Assembly (NCBI GenBank): GCA_043228905.1
Contig: JBHGNT010000015.1
Span: forward strand, 4,836,001-4,900,000
From: Azolla caroliniana
Taxonomy: Eukaryota > Polypodiophyta
Length of the DNA stretch: 64,000 nt
Direction: 5' to 3'
Under the pieces are notes generated by a model. It did no database searches. It saw only the letters and a list, made by a program, of their open reading frames with translations, and was not told where the DNA came from. Positions 23,701 through 35,599 of this stretch are shown piece after piece (position 1 is the stretch's first letter; every line of letters starts with the position of its first letter). A program made the translations under genes and the position numbers.

Positions 23701-23951
23701 AGGAAGTGATCATGGATATTTGGTTCGCGCTTATCAGCTGCCTACGAGGGCAATTAGATGAGGTTTGCAACCACTCCAATGACATGGCCACTGCCCGGTT
23801 GCGCTTTTGGCAGAAATGGCGGAACACGCCTATGGTGACGCTAGGAGAAAGTGGACCGAGGTGGAACTACCAACCCCCACGATGGCTGTTTACTTCTTTC
23901 ACGCCTCCCTCCCTTCGATGTAGGCCCCGGGAGTCGGCTCATTCTGGCTGA
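20708..23951 (+). pseudogene. LINE ORF2 reverse transcriptase and C-terminal region, decayed
   Basis: After copia-2 the LINE resumes in one frame, then shifts near 20745 to the frame that runs from about 20750. Readable parts: linker with RVNRHFFHYKAPKGG; reverse transcriptase (LIPKAAE, RPITILNTIYKILAKVLARRL, ENQTGFIRSRCIFDNVLL, LDFEKAYDRV, SVRQGCPLAPYLY); the active-site box reads EYVDDTVLF near 21775. The C-terminal zinc-binding region of plant L1 elements is visible as GCPLCSSPIESLRHCLWDCPQA (about 23336-23400). TAG stops lie at 21411-21413, 22314-22316 and 23274-23276. The frame ends with TGA at 23949-23951; about 190 bp of 3' UTR and poly-A follow. Confidence 0.88.
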
Positions 23952-24436
23952 CACTAAAGGCCACTGCTTTTAGGTATAGGTATCTACTTACTTTAGGTAG
24001 TCGGTTTGAAAAACTATGTAAGTAGTCTCATTTTCTTGATTTTGATCTGAGGGAGATTCCCCATTTTGTGTATAAGCTTCCTTGTATAGTCTCCTTGTAA
24101 TAATCCTTCCTAACCAATGGGAAAGTAGCTTTATTTTGGAAAAAAAAAAAAAGTAAAACAAAATGGGAATAGAACTTTTTATTGTTATTTGATTCTTTTT
24201 CTTTTGGAAGTTGAAGTTGGTTGGCATGTGGGACTAGACTATAAAAGACTTGGAATGCTTATTTTCGTACCCCTATTAATAAATCTTAGCAAAACGTGGT
24301 TCTAAAAAAGATATGTGAACGTGTTAAATAATATAATATAAATAGACTAAATAATTACTTGGCACAAGGACCATCATTCATCAAATGTGCCTAAGTATAA
24401 TATCTATAAGACACGCACATGCACGTGAGTGTATGT

Positions 24437-24925
24437 GTAACAATTGGTAACGGTTTGGTTCGAGGGTGTCAAACTCAAACCGTTTAAAACCGAACAGTTT
24501 TTGAAACTTAAACCGAACCATTAAAGAAAATCCAAACTCAAACAAAATGGTTTTAGAGATTTTCAAACCGTTAAATTCGGTTCCGGTTTTCAAGTTATGT
24601 CAAATTTTAATATTCAATTTTAAAATTTTAAATATTTCAATATATCAAAATTTATTTTATTTCCTAAGAATGTCAAAATTAGGCTTAAAAATGAAAAGGT
24701 TTAGAAAAATATTTAAGAAAATAATCAAGTGGCAATTGTTTGTATTGTTTAAACCATGGTTTCAAACCATTTTAACCGAATTGAACTCAACCGTTGATCC
24801 CCCAAATCGAACTGAACCAAATTGAAATCGAACCGTTAAAAAAATCTTGAACTTAAATCGAATCAAATTGAACCGTTTAAATTCTTCAGCCATGGTTTCA
24901 CGGTTTGAATCGTGCTGATTGTTAC
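24437..24925. repeat. Second AACCG/CGGTTT low-complexity element with inverted ends
   Basis: An AT-rich body with many AACCG, CGGTTT and AAATTGAACCG phrases. The ends GTAACAAT (24437-24444) and ATTGTTAC (24918-24925) are exact inverted repeats, and GTATGT flanks both sides (24431-24436 and 24926-24931). Composition and layout resemble the element at 6811-7420, but the ends and the flanking duplication differ. No coding capacity. Confidence 0.5.
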
Positions 24926-24931
24926 GTATGT

Positions 24932-25879
24932 GCATGCATGCACACACACCACACACACACACAAGTAAGAAGCCCATGATCGAAATATCCATCGTAAGGA
25001 TGCTTATCACCAATTTGCACACACACAAGGTCAAATGATAACCAAATTCTCACACATACATGCAAAAACTCATATACCTTCTCTTGCACATAAAATCATT
25101 TACACACACACACACACACACTCTCTCTCTCTCTCTCTCTCTCTCTCAAACATTATCAAAGTCTCTCTTGAACATTATGACAGAGCTAACAGTTGACAAT
25201 TTCAAAGTTCTTGAAAGCCATCTACTCAAGTCATCCCTTCCTTTCTAGTTCAAGTACTTAATGGTTCCGCTCATGTTTCACACACCATGTATTTTCGTGA
25301 CAATACAATGTTGGCCGAATGAGTAGAGAGTGTCTACCACTAGGATAGAGATGTGTATGGAGTAATAGAGAGGTGAGAGACATGGTGATAGTAGTCTAAT
25401 AATGTACCATTGTTCGAATGCTTAATGTCTTCTTCTCCAACCCCTTACTGATTATCAACTGACAGACGGAGAATCGAACCATTCATTGATTGAAAATAAG
25501 AAGGGTAAGGGATTAGATCAAATCGATTTAGAAAAGCCCATCAAAGATGGATAAGACTTGGGGGAATTTTTTTAACCCACCTAAGGTAAGCTACTATTTA
25601 AGAAAGTAGTCACTACTATTAAATTGCTAGAAGATTGTCAATTTACAAAACTAGCCCCCTCTAGATCAAAAGAAAACAAAGAGAGAACAACACAAATCTA
25701 AGCTTTGGCACAACTTACAAGCGTTAAATTGACAGAACATTGTCAAATTACAAAACTAGCCCCTCTCTAAGTCCGAAATTCCCAAATTACCCCTGCACCA
25801 GAAAGGAGAAGAAGAAGAAGAAGAAGAAGAAGAAGAAGCCACGTCCGAGTCTTGCGCCCACCGCGGAATTGGGACGGCT
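24932..25879. other. 5' flank of the hydrolase gene, microsatellites
   Basis: No gene seen. It contains (CA)n and (CT)n microsatellites (about 25102-25147). A roughly 40-bp phrase (ATTGTCAA.TTACAAAACTAGCCCC) is present twice at about 25634-25665 and 25740-25770. A purine-rich (GAA)n run at about 25806-25838 lies in the probable 5' UTR, 40 bases before the start codon. Confidence 0.55.
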
Positions 25880-28800
25880 ATGGCCACTCTGCAGTGTGAT
25901 GCTTCTAATCTCCAAGCTTCCATGGCACCTTTCCCATCGTATGCTGGAAGATCCCACCTTCTATCTCGTAGACTCCTTACTATTAGATCTTCTGCATCAT
26001 TTCACCATCGCTGCATAAATTTGAACCTTCCAAATCCTTATTTCCGATCCTCAACACGTTCCATCATCAGAGCTCAATCCGCAGTTTCGGAGAGATCGAT
26101 TCAGGTAATGTCGGGCCTATATCAAGTTTTCATGGCAATTTCAATCATATTTTTTACTCTTTTTCCAGGTCAAGGTTTTATTTTACTATATATAATACGA
26201 AATCGTCAATTGATTTCACTCATCACCTGCACTCTTTTCTGTCTGCGGTAATCTCACTCATCATCCCTTCACATCTCTTCGTTTTATACTATCATAGCCC
26301 AAAACAGGTACATGGACATGGCAGAAGAACTCGGATTTGAACCTTAAAGTTCATTATGAGGAGTACAGTGGAGGCACTGATGATAGAACTGGGTTTATTC
26401 AGACCGTTCTTCTTCTTCCTTCCATTTCTGATGTGAGTACCACTGAGGAATGGGGTGATGTTGCTCGGAATTTGAATGAACGAGGGGGATCAAGATGGCG
26501 TTTTGTGATACCTGATTGGCCGGGATTTGGACTCTCTGATCGCCCACGTATGGATTATACAGCTGATACCTTAGAATCTTTTCTCGTTGATTTCATCTCG
26601 GTTGCAAATAGTCCCCTCGGTGTTTCTGGTAAGCTTATTTTCTTTCTAATTTCATTTCTTTCTTTTGTGGTGGCTGTGTCAAGGGGTTTGAATGTGTGGC
26701 AACATATCATTGGAGAGTAATAGAAAAGAAACTTGTGTTGAGAGACCACTTGTCAGCACATTATTGAAGAAGGGAAATTTAATCATTTGAAAGGGAACGT
26801 ATGTGAATGGCGAAAGAAGGATACCATGTAAATACATATTTAGTTATGAGTGGAACATATTTCAACATATAATTAGAAAGGCGAGATGAGAAAAACATTT
26901 CTGTAGGGTAGATGTGGCAACCTATCAATGAAGTAGGACAAATACTGCATATAAATGCTGACTGGAAAGAAACATTCATTTTTCAAGGGAATACATGCCA
27001 ACACTTGGAAATGCAGATGGAAAGTTTCCACCTAGAAATGGTAATTTTGCATGATATTTGTTGACGTTGTGTGCAGATAAGTATGAATCCAGACTCAGTG
27101 TGTAAGATTTGCAGTATTCTTAGTTAATTCTTTGTGTCAAAGGCACTTACTTGGGAACTTAATTTTATGATTTTACATGGTTGAACGATGAGTTTCAAAT
27201 TTGAAAATAGATTCTATGGTACATATAATTCTCTTTCTTTTTCTTTTTGCAAATTTGGTATTTTATGGAGCTTCACTATGGAAAGTATTTTTGACAAACT
27301 TGAGCTTCATTTGGAACTCAAAATGCATGAAACCCAAAGTAAATTCCAAATTTTAGCATTGCATTCTGCGTTCTCCTTTTCAGGTCTTACAATGGACACT
27401 AGACATGTCATGAATCATTGAGTAATAATAATGAAGGGTTGATGCATAAAACCAACAACTATGGTGTTAAGTAATTGATACTAGCAATAATGTTGATGTG
27501 AAAAATTGATGGCAATGATGATGGTGATTATAACAGAGAACCCGCTGATAATCATAGGAGGGGGTCATGCTGCGACCTTGGCTATTCGTGCAACGCAAAA
27601 AAATTTGATCAAGGCCCAAGCCATTGCCGCTGTAGCTCCTACTTGGGCAGGACCAATGCCAATTGTCTTTGGCAGGGCACCTGAAATGGAAACAAGGTTG
27701 GTACAAATTTTCAGTTTCTAGAAGATCCTAGTAGCAATGTTGAAATGTATGGCAAATCCCTGCCTATTTCAAGAATGTAGTGGGGACGTAGGCAACCTAT
27801 TGTTGATGGACTTCTCCGTGCACAGTTGTAACTTTATTTTTGTAGAAAATCTGACTGAGAAGGGATTATGAGTATCTCTTTTCACTTTCTCAATATATTT
27901 TTCTGAGCTTGCCTCTATTTATGTTTCTTGGCTTCTTCATTCTTCTATAAAAAATTCAGTTGTATGATCTTGTGAAGCTTTTTACATTGGCCTTGGAAGT
28001 TATAGCTAGATATTGCTAGATGTAAACAACTGCCAACCACCTGCAAACATGTGAACAACAGAAAGGAGTGAGATTGAAGCGTCGAATAACCACATGATCC
28101 TCATCATGGGAATTAGGTTTATTTGGCGAAGAGTCGAAGTGATGATGATTTGCAGCTGACATGTGTGGCACAAATGTTGAGAAAGTTTGGCTGGAATCTC
28201 TTGGAGTTGTATTATATACAATCTTTGGTAGCCAGATAGACTTCTGAATGTTCAAGCATAGCTAGTGAGGATGATAACCTCAACATCCGATAGAAAAATA
28301 AACTGAATTATTATAGTCAAATTCCGTAAAATGCAGGAAATCAACCTGCTCATTTAATTGGTAGTTGACGAAGCAACGAAGATACAGCTCTAAAGGCTCA
28401 TTTGTGAGCTCGCCCTATCCTTCACCCTATGCCTTCACTTTTGGAATAATAGCTTGATGAGAGGTTACAAGAGATTCCTAGTAGTTTGAACAAGCGTTTC
28501 CAAAATTTCGAGATGAATTGTGTTTCATGATTGTTACTAATGTCATTTGTGAAACCCTGATTTTTGAATACTTTTCTCATAACTAGGTTTGCTATCTCTT
28601 GACTATTGATAGTCTTGGTGCATAGAAGAGAATGTGCCATCTTAGTGGACCAATCCACTAATATGTGAATGGCATCAAAACATGTGGAATACGAGAAATC
28701 TCTAATGAAATCTAAAGAAATGGGTTTCCATGGATCATTGGAAATTGGTAATGGCTATGACAACCCATACGGATGTGTCGAGGCATTTAGATCGTAACAT

Positions 28801-30929
28801 ACATCAAAAGTGTCTTAGTGGACCAATCCACTAATATGTGAATGGCATCAAACATGTGGAATACGAGAAATCTCTAATGAAATCTAAAGAAATGGGTTTC
28901 CATGGATTATTGGAAATTGGTATGGCTATGACAACCCATACGGATGTGTCGAGGCATTTAGATCGTAACATACATCAAAAGTGCAAACATAGCCCTCAAT
29001 GAAATTATAAATCTAAGGACACTAGTATTTCTGGGTAACCAGCTGTAAAGTCTTGTGAACTAGTGCATCATGGTTGTATTGCAAGACTTGGATTTAAGAA
29101 GGGCCATCGGGGGTGTATATATCACTATTTTGAAGAGTAACCTATCATGCAACTTGAGTTGTTTATAATCTATATGAGATTGTGTGGATATTGAGCAATA
29201 AGCATGTTCTAGAATAATATGATCTAAGAAACCTTCGATGATGCACGAATCCATAGGTGCTTCAAGAACATTAGCTACCAGCATTTGTAGATGATCAAAA
29301 CCCAAGAAGACTTGCTTTTGATAGTCAAAAGTAGGTTCTCTCAAATGAAATCCCATTAATAAAACATTTTTTTCCTTGTTGCATCCGTGGGTGATTATAT
29401 GATCACGAAATCAAAATGTATCAGAAACTACACCTAACAAGCTTGTCAACTCAAGACACATTTTGGAAATATGTGAGGTTTTTTTAATCATGTTGACGAT
29501 GATCTGGTGGGAAAAACTTCCAACAGGTGACGCCATTAGCCATCACTCAAAGAATCCATAATGGCTAGAAACCCTTTGTCATGAATCTTGTAATTGAGTT
29601 TGCAACTTCAAACTCTCATGAAGGAAATGTGACGGGATGCAGTTGCCCATCACCTCTGACATGCAACAAAATGCTCCAAAGTGCAAAATTGGATACATCG
29701 GCCTCAAGGATAAATGGCTTGGCTGGGTTGATGTGAACTAGAATAGGGGCAGGTGTAAATGCTCTATTTACTAATGTTAGAAAGGGACTAAAGTGATTGA
29801 ATAGAGGGAATGATAGATGCATGCACTACCATGATCTTGACAACATATGAATGGGAGCCTTTAGAAAGCACATCTATTGGATGGGCCTAGGAAGAAGTAT
29901 AAATATGAGGCCTTGCTACCCTCATAAAACATATTACGTTGGAAGGTTGTAAGTCTTGAGACAACATTGATGCGAGCTAGGATTTCGTTGGGACGATTGT
30001 GTTACCTCTCCCAAGGTGCCATATCTCCTCATTACTTAAAACCGTGTCTTATCTTTTGCCTTTTCAGTCAATGCCTTTTTATCCATGGTATATACATATT
30101 AAGCTCTCTACTGTTTCCACCCTTTCTTTGCTTTATATTCCCTTTTCTAAACTGCGTTGTCATTGTTTTTAAGTTGCTGGTGTTTCTTGTACTTGATTGT
30201 ACACTGAATTACCATTTTGGTATCCTATCTTACCTACAACTAAGGTGTTTTCAACAGAATTCTACCAGACTTGCACAATTATTAGCATTAAATTACTAAA
30301 ATTGTGTTCCTGTTTTTAAGTAGTGGTGTGAGCATATGACTATTTAATATAGTATATCCAAGTATATTATATGTTTCTCAAGAAAGGCAACAAAAATATA
30401 ATTAAAACCAAACTGTTAATGCTTGATAATGGGGAAAAAAGGAGATTGAAAAATTACCTGTGACTTTTTGTACAGGTATAGTCTATTAAGGAATTCACTC
30501 CAAGCACCTGGATTTGGATGGATGATGTATAATTTTATGGTGAGCAGTCCGAAGAACATCCGTACACAGTATACCTCTCATGTCTATGCTGATCCAGATA
30601 ATGTAACACCTTCATTGCTGGAGAGTAGGCTTGCATTAACAAAACGTGAAGGTGCACGATTTGCTCCAGCAGCTTTCCTGACTGGATTGTTAGATCCAGT
30701 AACCACAAGAGAAGAATTCTTGTCTCTTTTTGAAAGTGTTGGAGGAAAAGTGCCGTTGCTAGTTCTAGGAGCCACAAATGCTCCCAAAAGGTCAAAAGCG
30801 GAGATGGATGCTTTGAATGGTGCTAAGGGTGTTGCCAAGTATGTTGAAGTAGATGGTGCATTGCTCCCTCAGGAAGAGTATCCTGATTTGGTTTCTAAAG
30901 AATTGTATAATTTTCTTGTTTCTATCTGA
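25880..30929 (+). CDS. Alpha/beta-hydrolase-fold protein, probably plastid-targeted, likely non-catalytic
   Basis: Four exons (25880-26104, about 26325-26628, 27537-27696, 30476-30929) join in frame to about 380 codons; the acceptor of exon 2 is the least certain. Residues 1-75 are rich in Ser, Arg and Leu with few acidic residues, like a chloroplast transit peptide. The fold shows as VLLLPSISD, RWRFVIPDWPGFGLSDRP (strand 4 region), LIIIGGGHAATLAIRA (nucleophile-elbow position), a helical cap in exon 4, and VPLLVLGATNAP near the acid position. In place of G-x-Ser-x-G the elbow has G-G-His-A-A (His codon 27566-27568); the acid turn reads GATNAP; the usual terminal Gly-His-x-Pro reads DGALLPQEEYP. 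The triad therefore seems absent, so a binding or scaffold role is possible. Substrate unknown. Intron 3 holds a gypsy relic. Confidence 0.8.
28420..29830 (-). pseudogene. Ty3/gypsy pol relic in hydrolase intron 3
   Basis: Read on the minus strand from 29830 down: reverse transcriptase/RNase H junction (TLVNRAFTPAPILVHINPAKPFILEADVS split over 29640-29790), then an RNase H/linker region (29060-29356), then an integrase core (28422-28658: TKMAHSLLCTKTI, NNHETQFISKFWKRLFKLLGISC). The order is that of Ty3/gypsy. Many stops and frameshifts are present and no LTR was recognised. The relic is antisense to the host gene and accounts for much of the 2.8-kb intron. Confidence 0.75.
28641..28983. repeat. 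173-bp tandem duplication inside the gypsy relic
   Basis: 28641-28812 and 28814-28983 start CTTAGTGGACCAATCCACTA and end CATACATCAAAAGTG. They differ by a few single-base changes and indels, so this is a local duplication after the relic had already entered the intron. Confidence 0.85.
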
Positions 30930-33240
30930 GTCTGACCCCCGATGCAATTTGATCTTATATTATACCATTTTATTAATGCATCAATTCATGTGTTAATGTG
31001 TTGGTTTGCACATGTGGCTCTTCAACATCTCCTAGGACTTTCTTAACCATTTGTGAAGATCCTTTAGTGTTCTGCTTCCTCCTTTGTAAATGCTCATACA
31101 TTTGGGCATTAGAATTCTTCTCTTCTCAGCTTTGGTTAGTCTATGTGCTCTCCATACATGCCTTGCGTGGGTGATGCCTGTACAAAACTCAACATATGCG
31201 TTGTTCAATATTGAGATTTACATATTTTCAACTGACTTGAACCATAAACCCTTTCACATCACAACAGGTTCTGAGATCCCTCCTGAGGCCCTTCTCATGT
31301 GTAGGTGCAGTAGACTTGGTTTTTTGTCCTTGCAACATGCTCTAACTCTCTAGACTTGATCTCAGGCCCTTACAACAGTTAGTGCTTTTTCTCAACTTTC
31401 TTGGTGATTGCATCTGTTTCTATAATCTTTTGGGTCCTCATAAATCGACCTTTGAATTTCCCTAATGGTATTCCAGAACTTATAGCTCTCAGCCCTCATG
31501 AAAATTAGCTTTTATTTATTTGTCCTTGAGCAGTCTGCTCGGTGTCTTCATAGCTCCCCATGATATTAATGCTAAGCCACTCCTTTGCAAGAAGAATTCC
31601 ACCATCATCACGTTTTGAACCATTTTAATACTTATTAAATATGTTCATTCCTTTTTCTTTCCTAGATTGAATTGAATGCCTAGGGAGTAGAATATTGACT
31701 AGCATAAATGAAGAAGATGTAGCCTTACTCCCTAACCCTAAATGGTTTATGGCATTATGGAATAAGAAGCCTTTAAAGCAGGTATGAATATGCATATCTT
31801 AATGCCTCTATTGCTATGCCTACAAGTCGTTTCATTCTTTACGTTGGATGGGTCTTTATTCTCTTGGCCTATTCTTTCTGCATCTAATTCCCAATTGCAT
31901 ATTGTTTTTGTAAGATTCTCCCATCTACTGCTTGGGAGATTGAGCAAATCAAAATGAGCAATAGATTGGATTAACAACAATTATATTGTAGCACACTTGA
32001 GCGTGATTATAATAAAGGAGATGATGCAATAGATATTTAAGCTCTTGATCTCCTAATTGAGTAAATTATTGTATTACAAAGGTGTCAACAATAGTACAAT
32101 AAAGTGATGCTGCTGTAAAGTTGTATGCTCTTGGACTCGTAATTGGTTACACATGTACAACAATGTCAAGTGCTCATATACAAGATTATTAAACCCAACA
32201 AGTATATTCATGTATTCTGTTAACTGAAGCACTACCCTTTCACAAGATTCAAGTTTGTTCTCATTGACACTAACATATTAGTATTGGATGTTCCCATGGC
32301 AAGAGAGAATTTGTTTATTGTAGAATACACCAATAGATAGATAGATATTTTTAGCGTTCATGGAGAGGCCAATATTGACACATGGGACCTAACTACAAAA
32401 GTTTTCTTGATGTATGTTTCCTTCCTAAGAAGGGATATTCATACTTCAAAGCACCAAGTCTTGATGTGTGAATAAGGCATAGATGTGCTCAACCTTCTAG
32501 GTGTTCTCTTTATGTGACACAAGTTATCACTCCCTCTTAATGTATCATCATAGCTGTCTCGAATAGCACTATATGCAGAGCATGTAAAAAGCAAGTGATC
32601 CCCATTCTCTACTAGCTTGTACATGCTTTTATATTTGGCTAATTTTGATGCCATAATGCAACTTCAATACCTAGGTTGTGCGATCGAGTGTGAAGGAGCG
32701 TTAGGGCTCTACGGGAGTTAATAGTAAATACTCATGTTAGTAATGAAGTAAGGATGAATCAATCAATAGGCTTTCTTGCTTTATATAAACCCAACATTCA
32801 AGATTGATGGTTGCAATGTAATATTATGGTTTTTTGTCCTTTTAACATCTTTCCACTTCTTCCTTAGTGGTTCCATTAATCTTTCCTCAATTACTCGATG
32901 GTAAAGAAAGACTCACGAGTAATCTATTGCTTCTCTCTTTTGAATATGTCTAAATTAAACTAAAGTTCCCCGTACTTTAAAGGTAAAAAGCAACACCCGA
33001 ACACAAGACCCATGTGTATTAGTGGCTATAAGTATGAAAAACGAAGGATTTGATTTCTCTCATCCCTTGGTGGTTCCTTTCCATCTCTTTATATATGTGC
33101 TCACATGCATAGAATGTATGTGAGAGTGAATGAGATGTATGTGATGTGTAATCGCCATTTGGCACACATGCTCGTGTCTATTCTGCATCAATCATAAAGA
33201 GGGCTGGCGAGGGAATCGCGGCCACAGACGGTGTAGGTCG
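30930..33240. other. Intergenic stretch after the hydrolase gene
   Basis: No gene supported. The first few hundred bases probably include the 3' UTR. The minus-strand phrase NGDHLLFTCSAYSAIRDSY at about 32550-32610 looks like the zinc-binding tail of a LINE reverse transcriptase, but it is short and isolated. About 33000-33180 has repeated ATGTATGTGA phrases. Confidence 0.4.
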
Positions 33241-33246
33241 CTCAAA

Positions 33247-33324
33247 GGAAGGCGCGTGCGATCTGCACCGTCAGATTTCGATAAGGAAGAACACGCGAAA
33301 AAAACCTGTCAGATGTCGCCCAAC
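33247..33324 (+). repeat. Left terminal inverted repeat of the TIR element
   Basis: Pairs with 38903-38983 with small gaps. Subterminal GTCGCCCAAC-type motifs recur up to about 33410. Confidence 0.8.
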
Positions 33325-33559
33325 TTTGACTGTTGCAAGTTGCCCAACCGTTGTAGGTCACCCACCCCTGACCTTTGCAGGTCGCCCAACTGTGTGGTCG
33401 CCCAACCAAATGTATCATTTCGACCAAAATCTTCAAATAAGCTTGATCATTACCCTTAAAACTTACAATAACATATCAAACACTCACAAAATCCAACCTT
33501 AAATTATTCAAAATCGACGATCTTCACCATACTTAACATAAAACAAATAATCATCTTAA

Positions 33560-33900
33560 AACATAAAAGTTAAAAGTTAAAAAACATAAAACTTAAAACA
33601 GAGATCAACTTATAACATACTTTAAACGTGAATCAAAATATGACATACTTGAAACATAAATCTACATACGACATATTTGAAACATAAAACTTAAAACATA
33701 AATAAGCATATGACATACTTGAAAAATAAATCAACATATGACATCCTTTGAACATAAATCCACATTAAACATCGTAAACCCAAATCAACATGTGACATAC
33801 TTGAAACAAGAAACTTAAAACATAAATCAACATATGACATACTCCCAAATGCACTCATAAATCAACATAAATCCACTTTAAACATTGTAAACCCAAATGC
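33560..33900. repeat. Degenerate minisatellite in the TIR element
   Basis: The phrase CATAAATCAACATATGACATA, often followed by CTTGAAA, repeats about ten times with variation. It is AT-rich and non-coding. Confidence 0.7.
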
Positions 33901-33944
33901 ACTAGTCAGCAAAACCACTCAAGCTATGTTTATGGCTCATTCGG

Positions 33945-34360
33945 AGATGATGGCAAGATGCGGCCACAATTCTTGCAACAATCAACATTTGAGTCCCTTG
34001 ATCTAAAGGTCAAGGCATCGCAATGCAAGCATCGAATCTTCTCTGTCGCACATATTAGCAACCGCTTCCTAGCTCAACTTGCGCCTCTTTGCATTTTTCC
34101 GGTGTGTGCCTTGGAAGTGTTTGGGGCGCTGCCAATAAGATCTTGTGAAATGTTGACTGATGCTCCCCTTTTTCCACCAATTGCTTGCTTATTCCTTACA
34201 GATCCACGGTCTTCTTCATTGGTTGGTTTCGGTGCACCTGCGTGATACACCACCGTCTGACTCATTTCTTCAATGGACTCCATACATGCCAAAATTGTTG
34301 CACCGTCGAGGGATCGTAACATGGTAAATATAGGTTGGGTGACTTGCTTATTTTCCATAT
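33945..34360 (-). pseudogene. Possible zinc-binding coding fragment of the TIR element
   Basis: A minus-strand frame at 34074-34358 (94 codons) has no recognised domain. Beyond its stop another frame reads a CxxC...CCxxC pattern (RCLHCDALTF and VDCCKNCGRI, about 33960-34045) that could bind zinc. It may be the 3' part of an element gene. Low certainty; no family was recognised. Confidence 0.3.
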
Positions 34361-34849
34361 TTAAATAGATTGGGTGACCTGGATTATGAGAGAATGAGGT
34401 TTAAGAGGTTTGGGCGACTTGGGTTATGAGAGGATTAATTTTAAGAGGTTTGGGCAACCTGGTTTATTGCCATTGATGTTTTTTACAAAGGTTGAATGAT
34501 CGATTGGTTTAAAACAACTTTTTCGAAGAGATTGGTTTAAAACCGCAAATCAATTGGTTTACACTTGAGATTGGTTTAAAACAACAAACCAACTTGAGAT
34601 AACAACTTGAGATTGGTTTAAAACATCAAATCAATTGGAGATCACAACTTGAGATTAGTTTAAAACAACCAATCTTGAGATAAACACTTTTTGTAAACAA
34701 CTTTTCCATTAATAAGTACTCGCGATATACAACGAGTCGATTCTCGCTATACAAAATTTGTGTGGATTCCAAGATATAGTTACACCATTAGCTCTATAAC
34801 AAAATCTGTGCTGAAAACAACAGACACAAAATTTACAATATGGGGCCAC

Positions 34850-35592
34850 CGATCGCAGATGCAAATCCTAGTACCCTTCGTGCCCACTCATCCACATGAA
34901 TCCGAAGTGAATCCACTTCGCGTTTGGTGAACCACATCTCTGTGCCCTGTCACCAAATATGTATAAGAACACATCTATACATAATCCACATGAATAAGGC
35001 ATTGCAGTTACACTTACAAAAGTCGGAGATATCCATCCTCGTAAGAACTCTTCCACCAACATCTAGATAGTCTTCATCATGTAAAAGCCACAATCCTAAC
35101 CATTTGGCTAAGTTGGGATGTGCAATACGTGATGTCGACCCTCAGACACAATGGTGTGGTCTGACGGTTCAGATGAAATGGTCCGAATCGCCAACTCTCC
35201 CATTCTCCGCACGCTGTCAGTCGCCGCGTTGTTTAATGGATCATAGAAGACTACTTTGCTGGTAAGCTTAGAAACTTTATGTCACATCTTCGTCCACAAC
35301 ACCCAATGGGCGTCAAGCACGATCGGAATGAACATAAAATCACGTTCAACCACCTTCCTAAGGATGACTTGCCCCTTCACTGTTTGCTGGTGTAGCTGCA
35401 CCCACAATGGGTTGACGATGGTGAAGCATTCTGTCACCTCGGGTTGCAGTGAGTACTCCATAAACAACGCGAATAAGGTCATAGTCCACGTCGATGTCAT
35501 TTCACGACACTTGCACATGGTCTCAAGATCTGACTCGGTAACATCAAGGGCCATATCGAGATGTTGGCAGGTCAGCTGGTACCTGAATGCAT
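34850..35592 (-). pseudogene. Ulp1/C48-type cysteine protease domain, decayed, transposon-borne
   Basis: An exon on the minus strand, about 35592 to 35022, starts after an AG acceptor and ends at a GTAAGT donor. It keeps one frame containing the C48 catalytic order: His in LDAHWVLW (codon 35306-35308), Asp in FYDPLNN (about 35235), and Cys in NG*DCGFYMM (codon 35090-35092), with His and Cys 72 residues apart. Stops interrupt at TGA 35282-35284, two TAGs just before DCG (one at 35096-35098) and one shortly after. A further exon may follow at about 34940-34850. Ulp1 proteases remove SUMO; in transposons their role is unclear. This copy is inactive. Neighbouring minus frames at 36011-36262 and 36324-36599 may be upstream exons of the same element gene but show no recognised domain. 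Confidence 0.7.
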
Positions 35593-35599
35593 AGAAATA

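Larger units (their letters stand above)
8139..24170 (+). mobile_element. L1-type LINE with two nested copia insertions
   Basis: The LINE spans 8159-24151 and is flanked by a target-site duplication AGTAAAACAAAATGGG(G)AAT at 8139-8158 and 24152-24170; the right copy has one G less. A poly-A tract ends it at about 24140-24151. Removing copia-1 (8956-14342 plus duplicated CCTCA) and copia-2 (15232-20702 plus TGAAG) leaves about 5.1 kb, near full length. It codes for ORF1 with a zinc knuckle and ORF2 with partial endonuclease, reverse transcriptase and a C-terminal zinc-binding region. Several stops and frameshifts make it dead. Order of events: LINE first, then both copias. Confidence 0.92.

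Noticed and set aside
32439-32654. LINE reverse-transcriptase tail on the minus strand
   Set aside because: One short phrase resembles a zinc-binding tail, but nothing around it supports a LINE; kept only as a remark.
33242-33436. Minus-strand ORF rich in WATC-type repeats
   Set aside because: It is a translation of the terminal and subterminal repeats of the TIR element.
33560-33900. CRISPR-like regular repeats
   Set aside because: Units vary in length and sequence with no constant spacer size, and the context is a plant transposon; it is a degenerate minisatellite.
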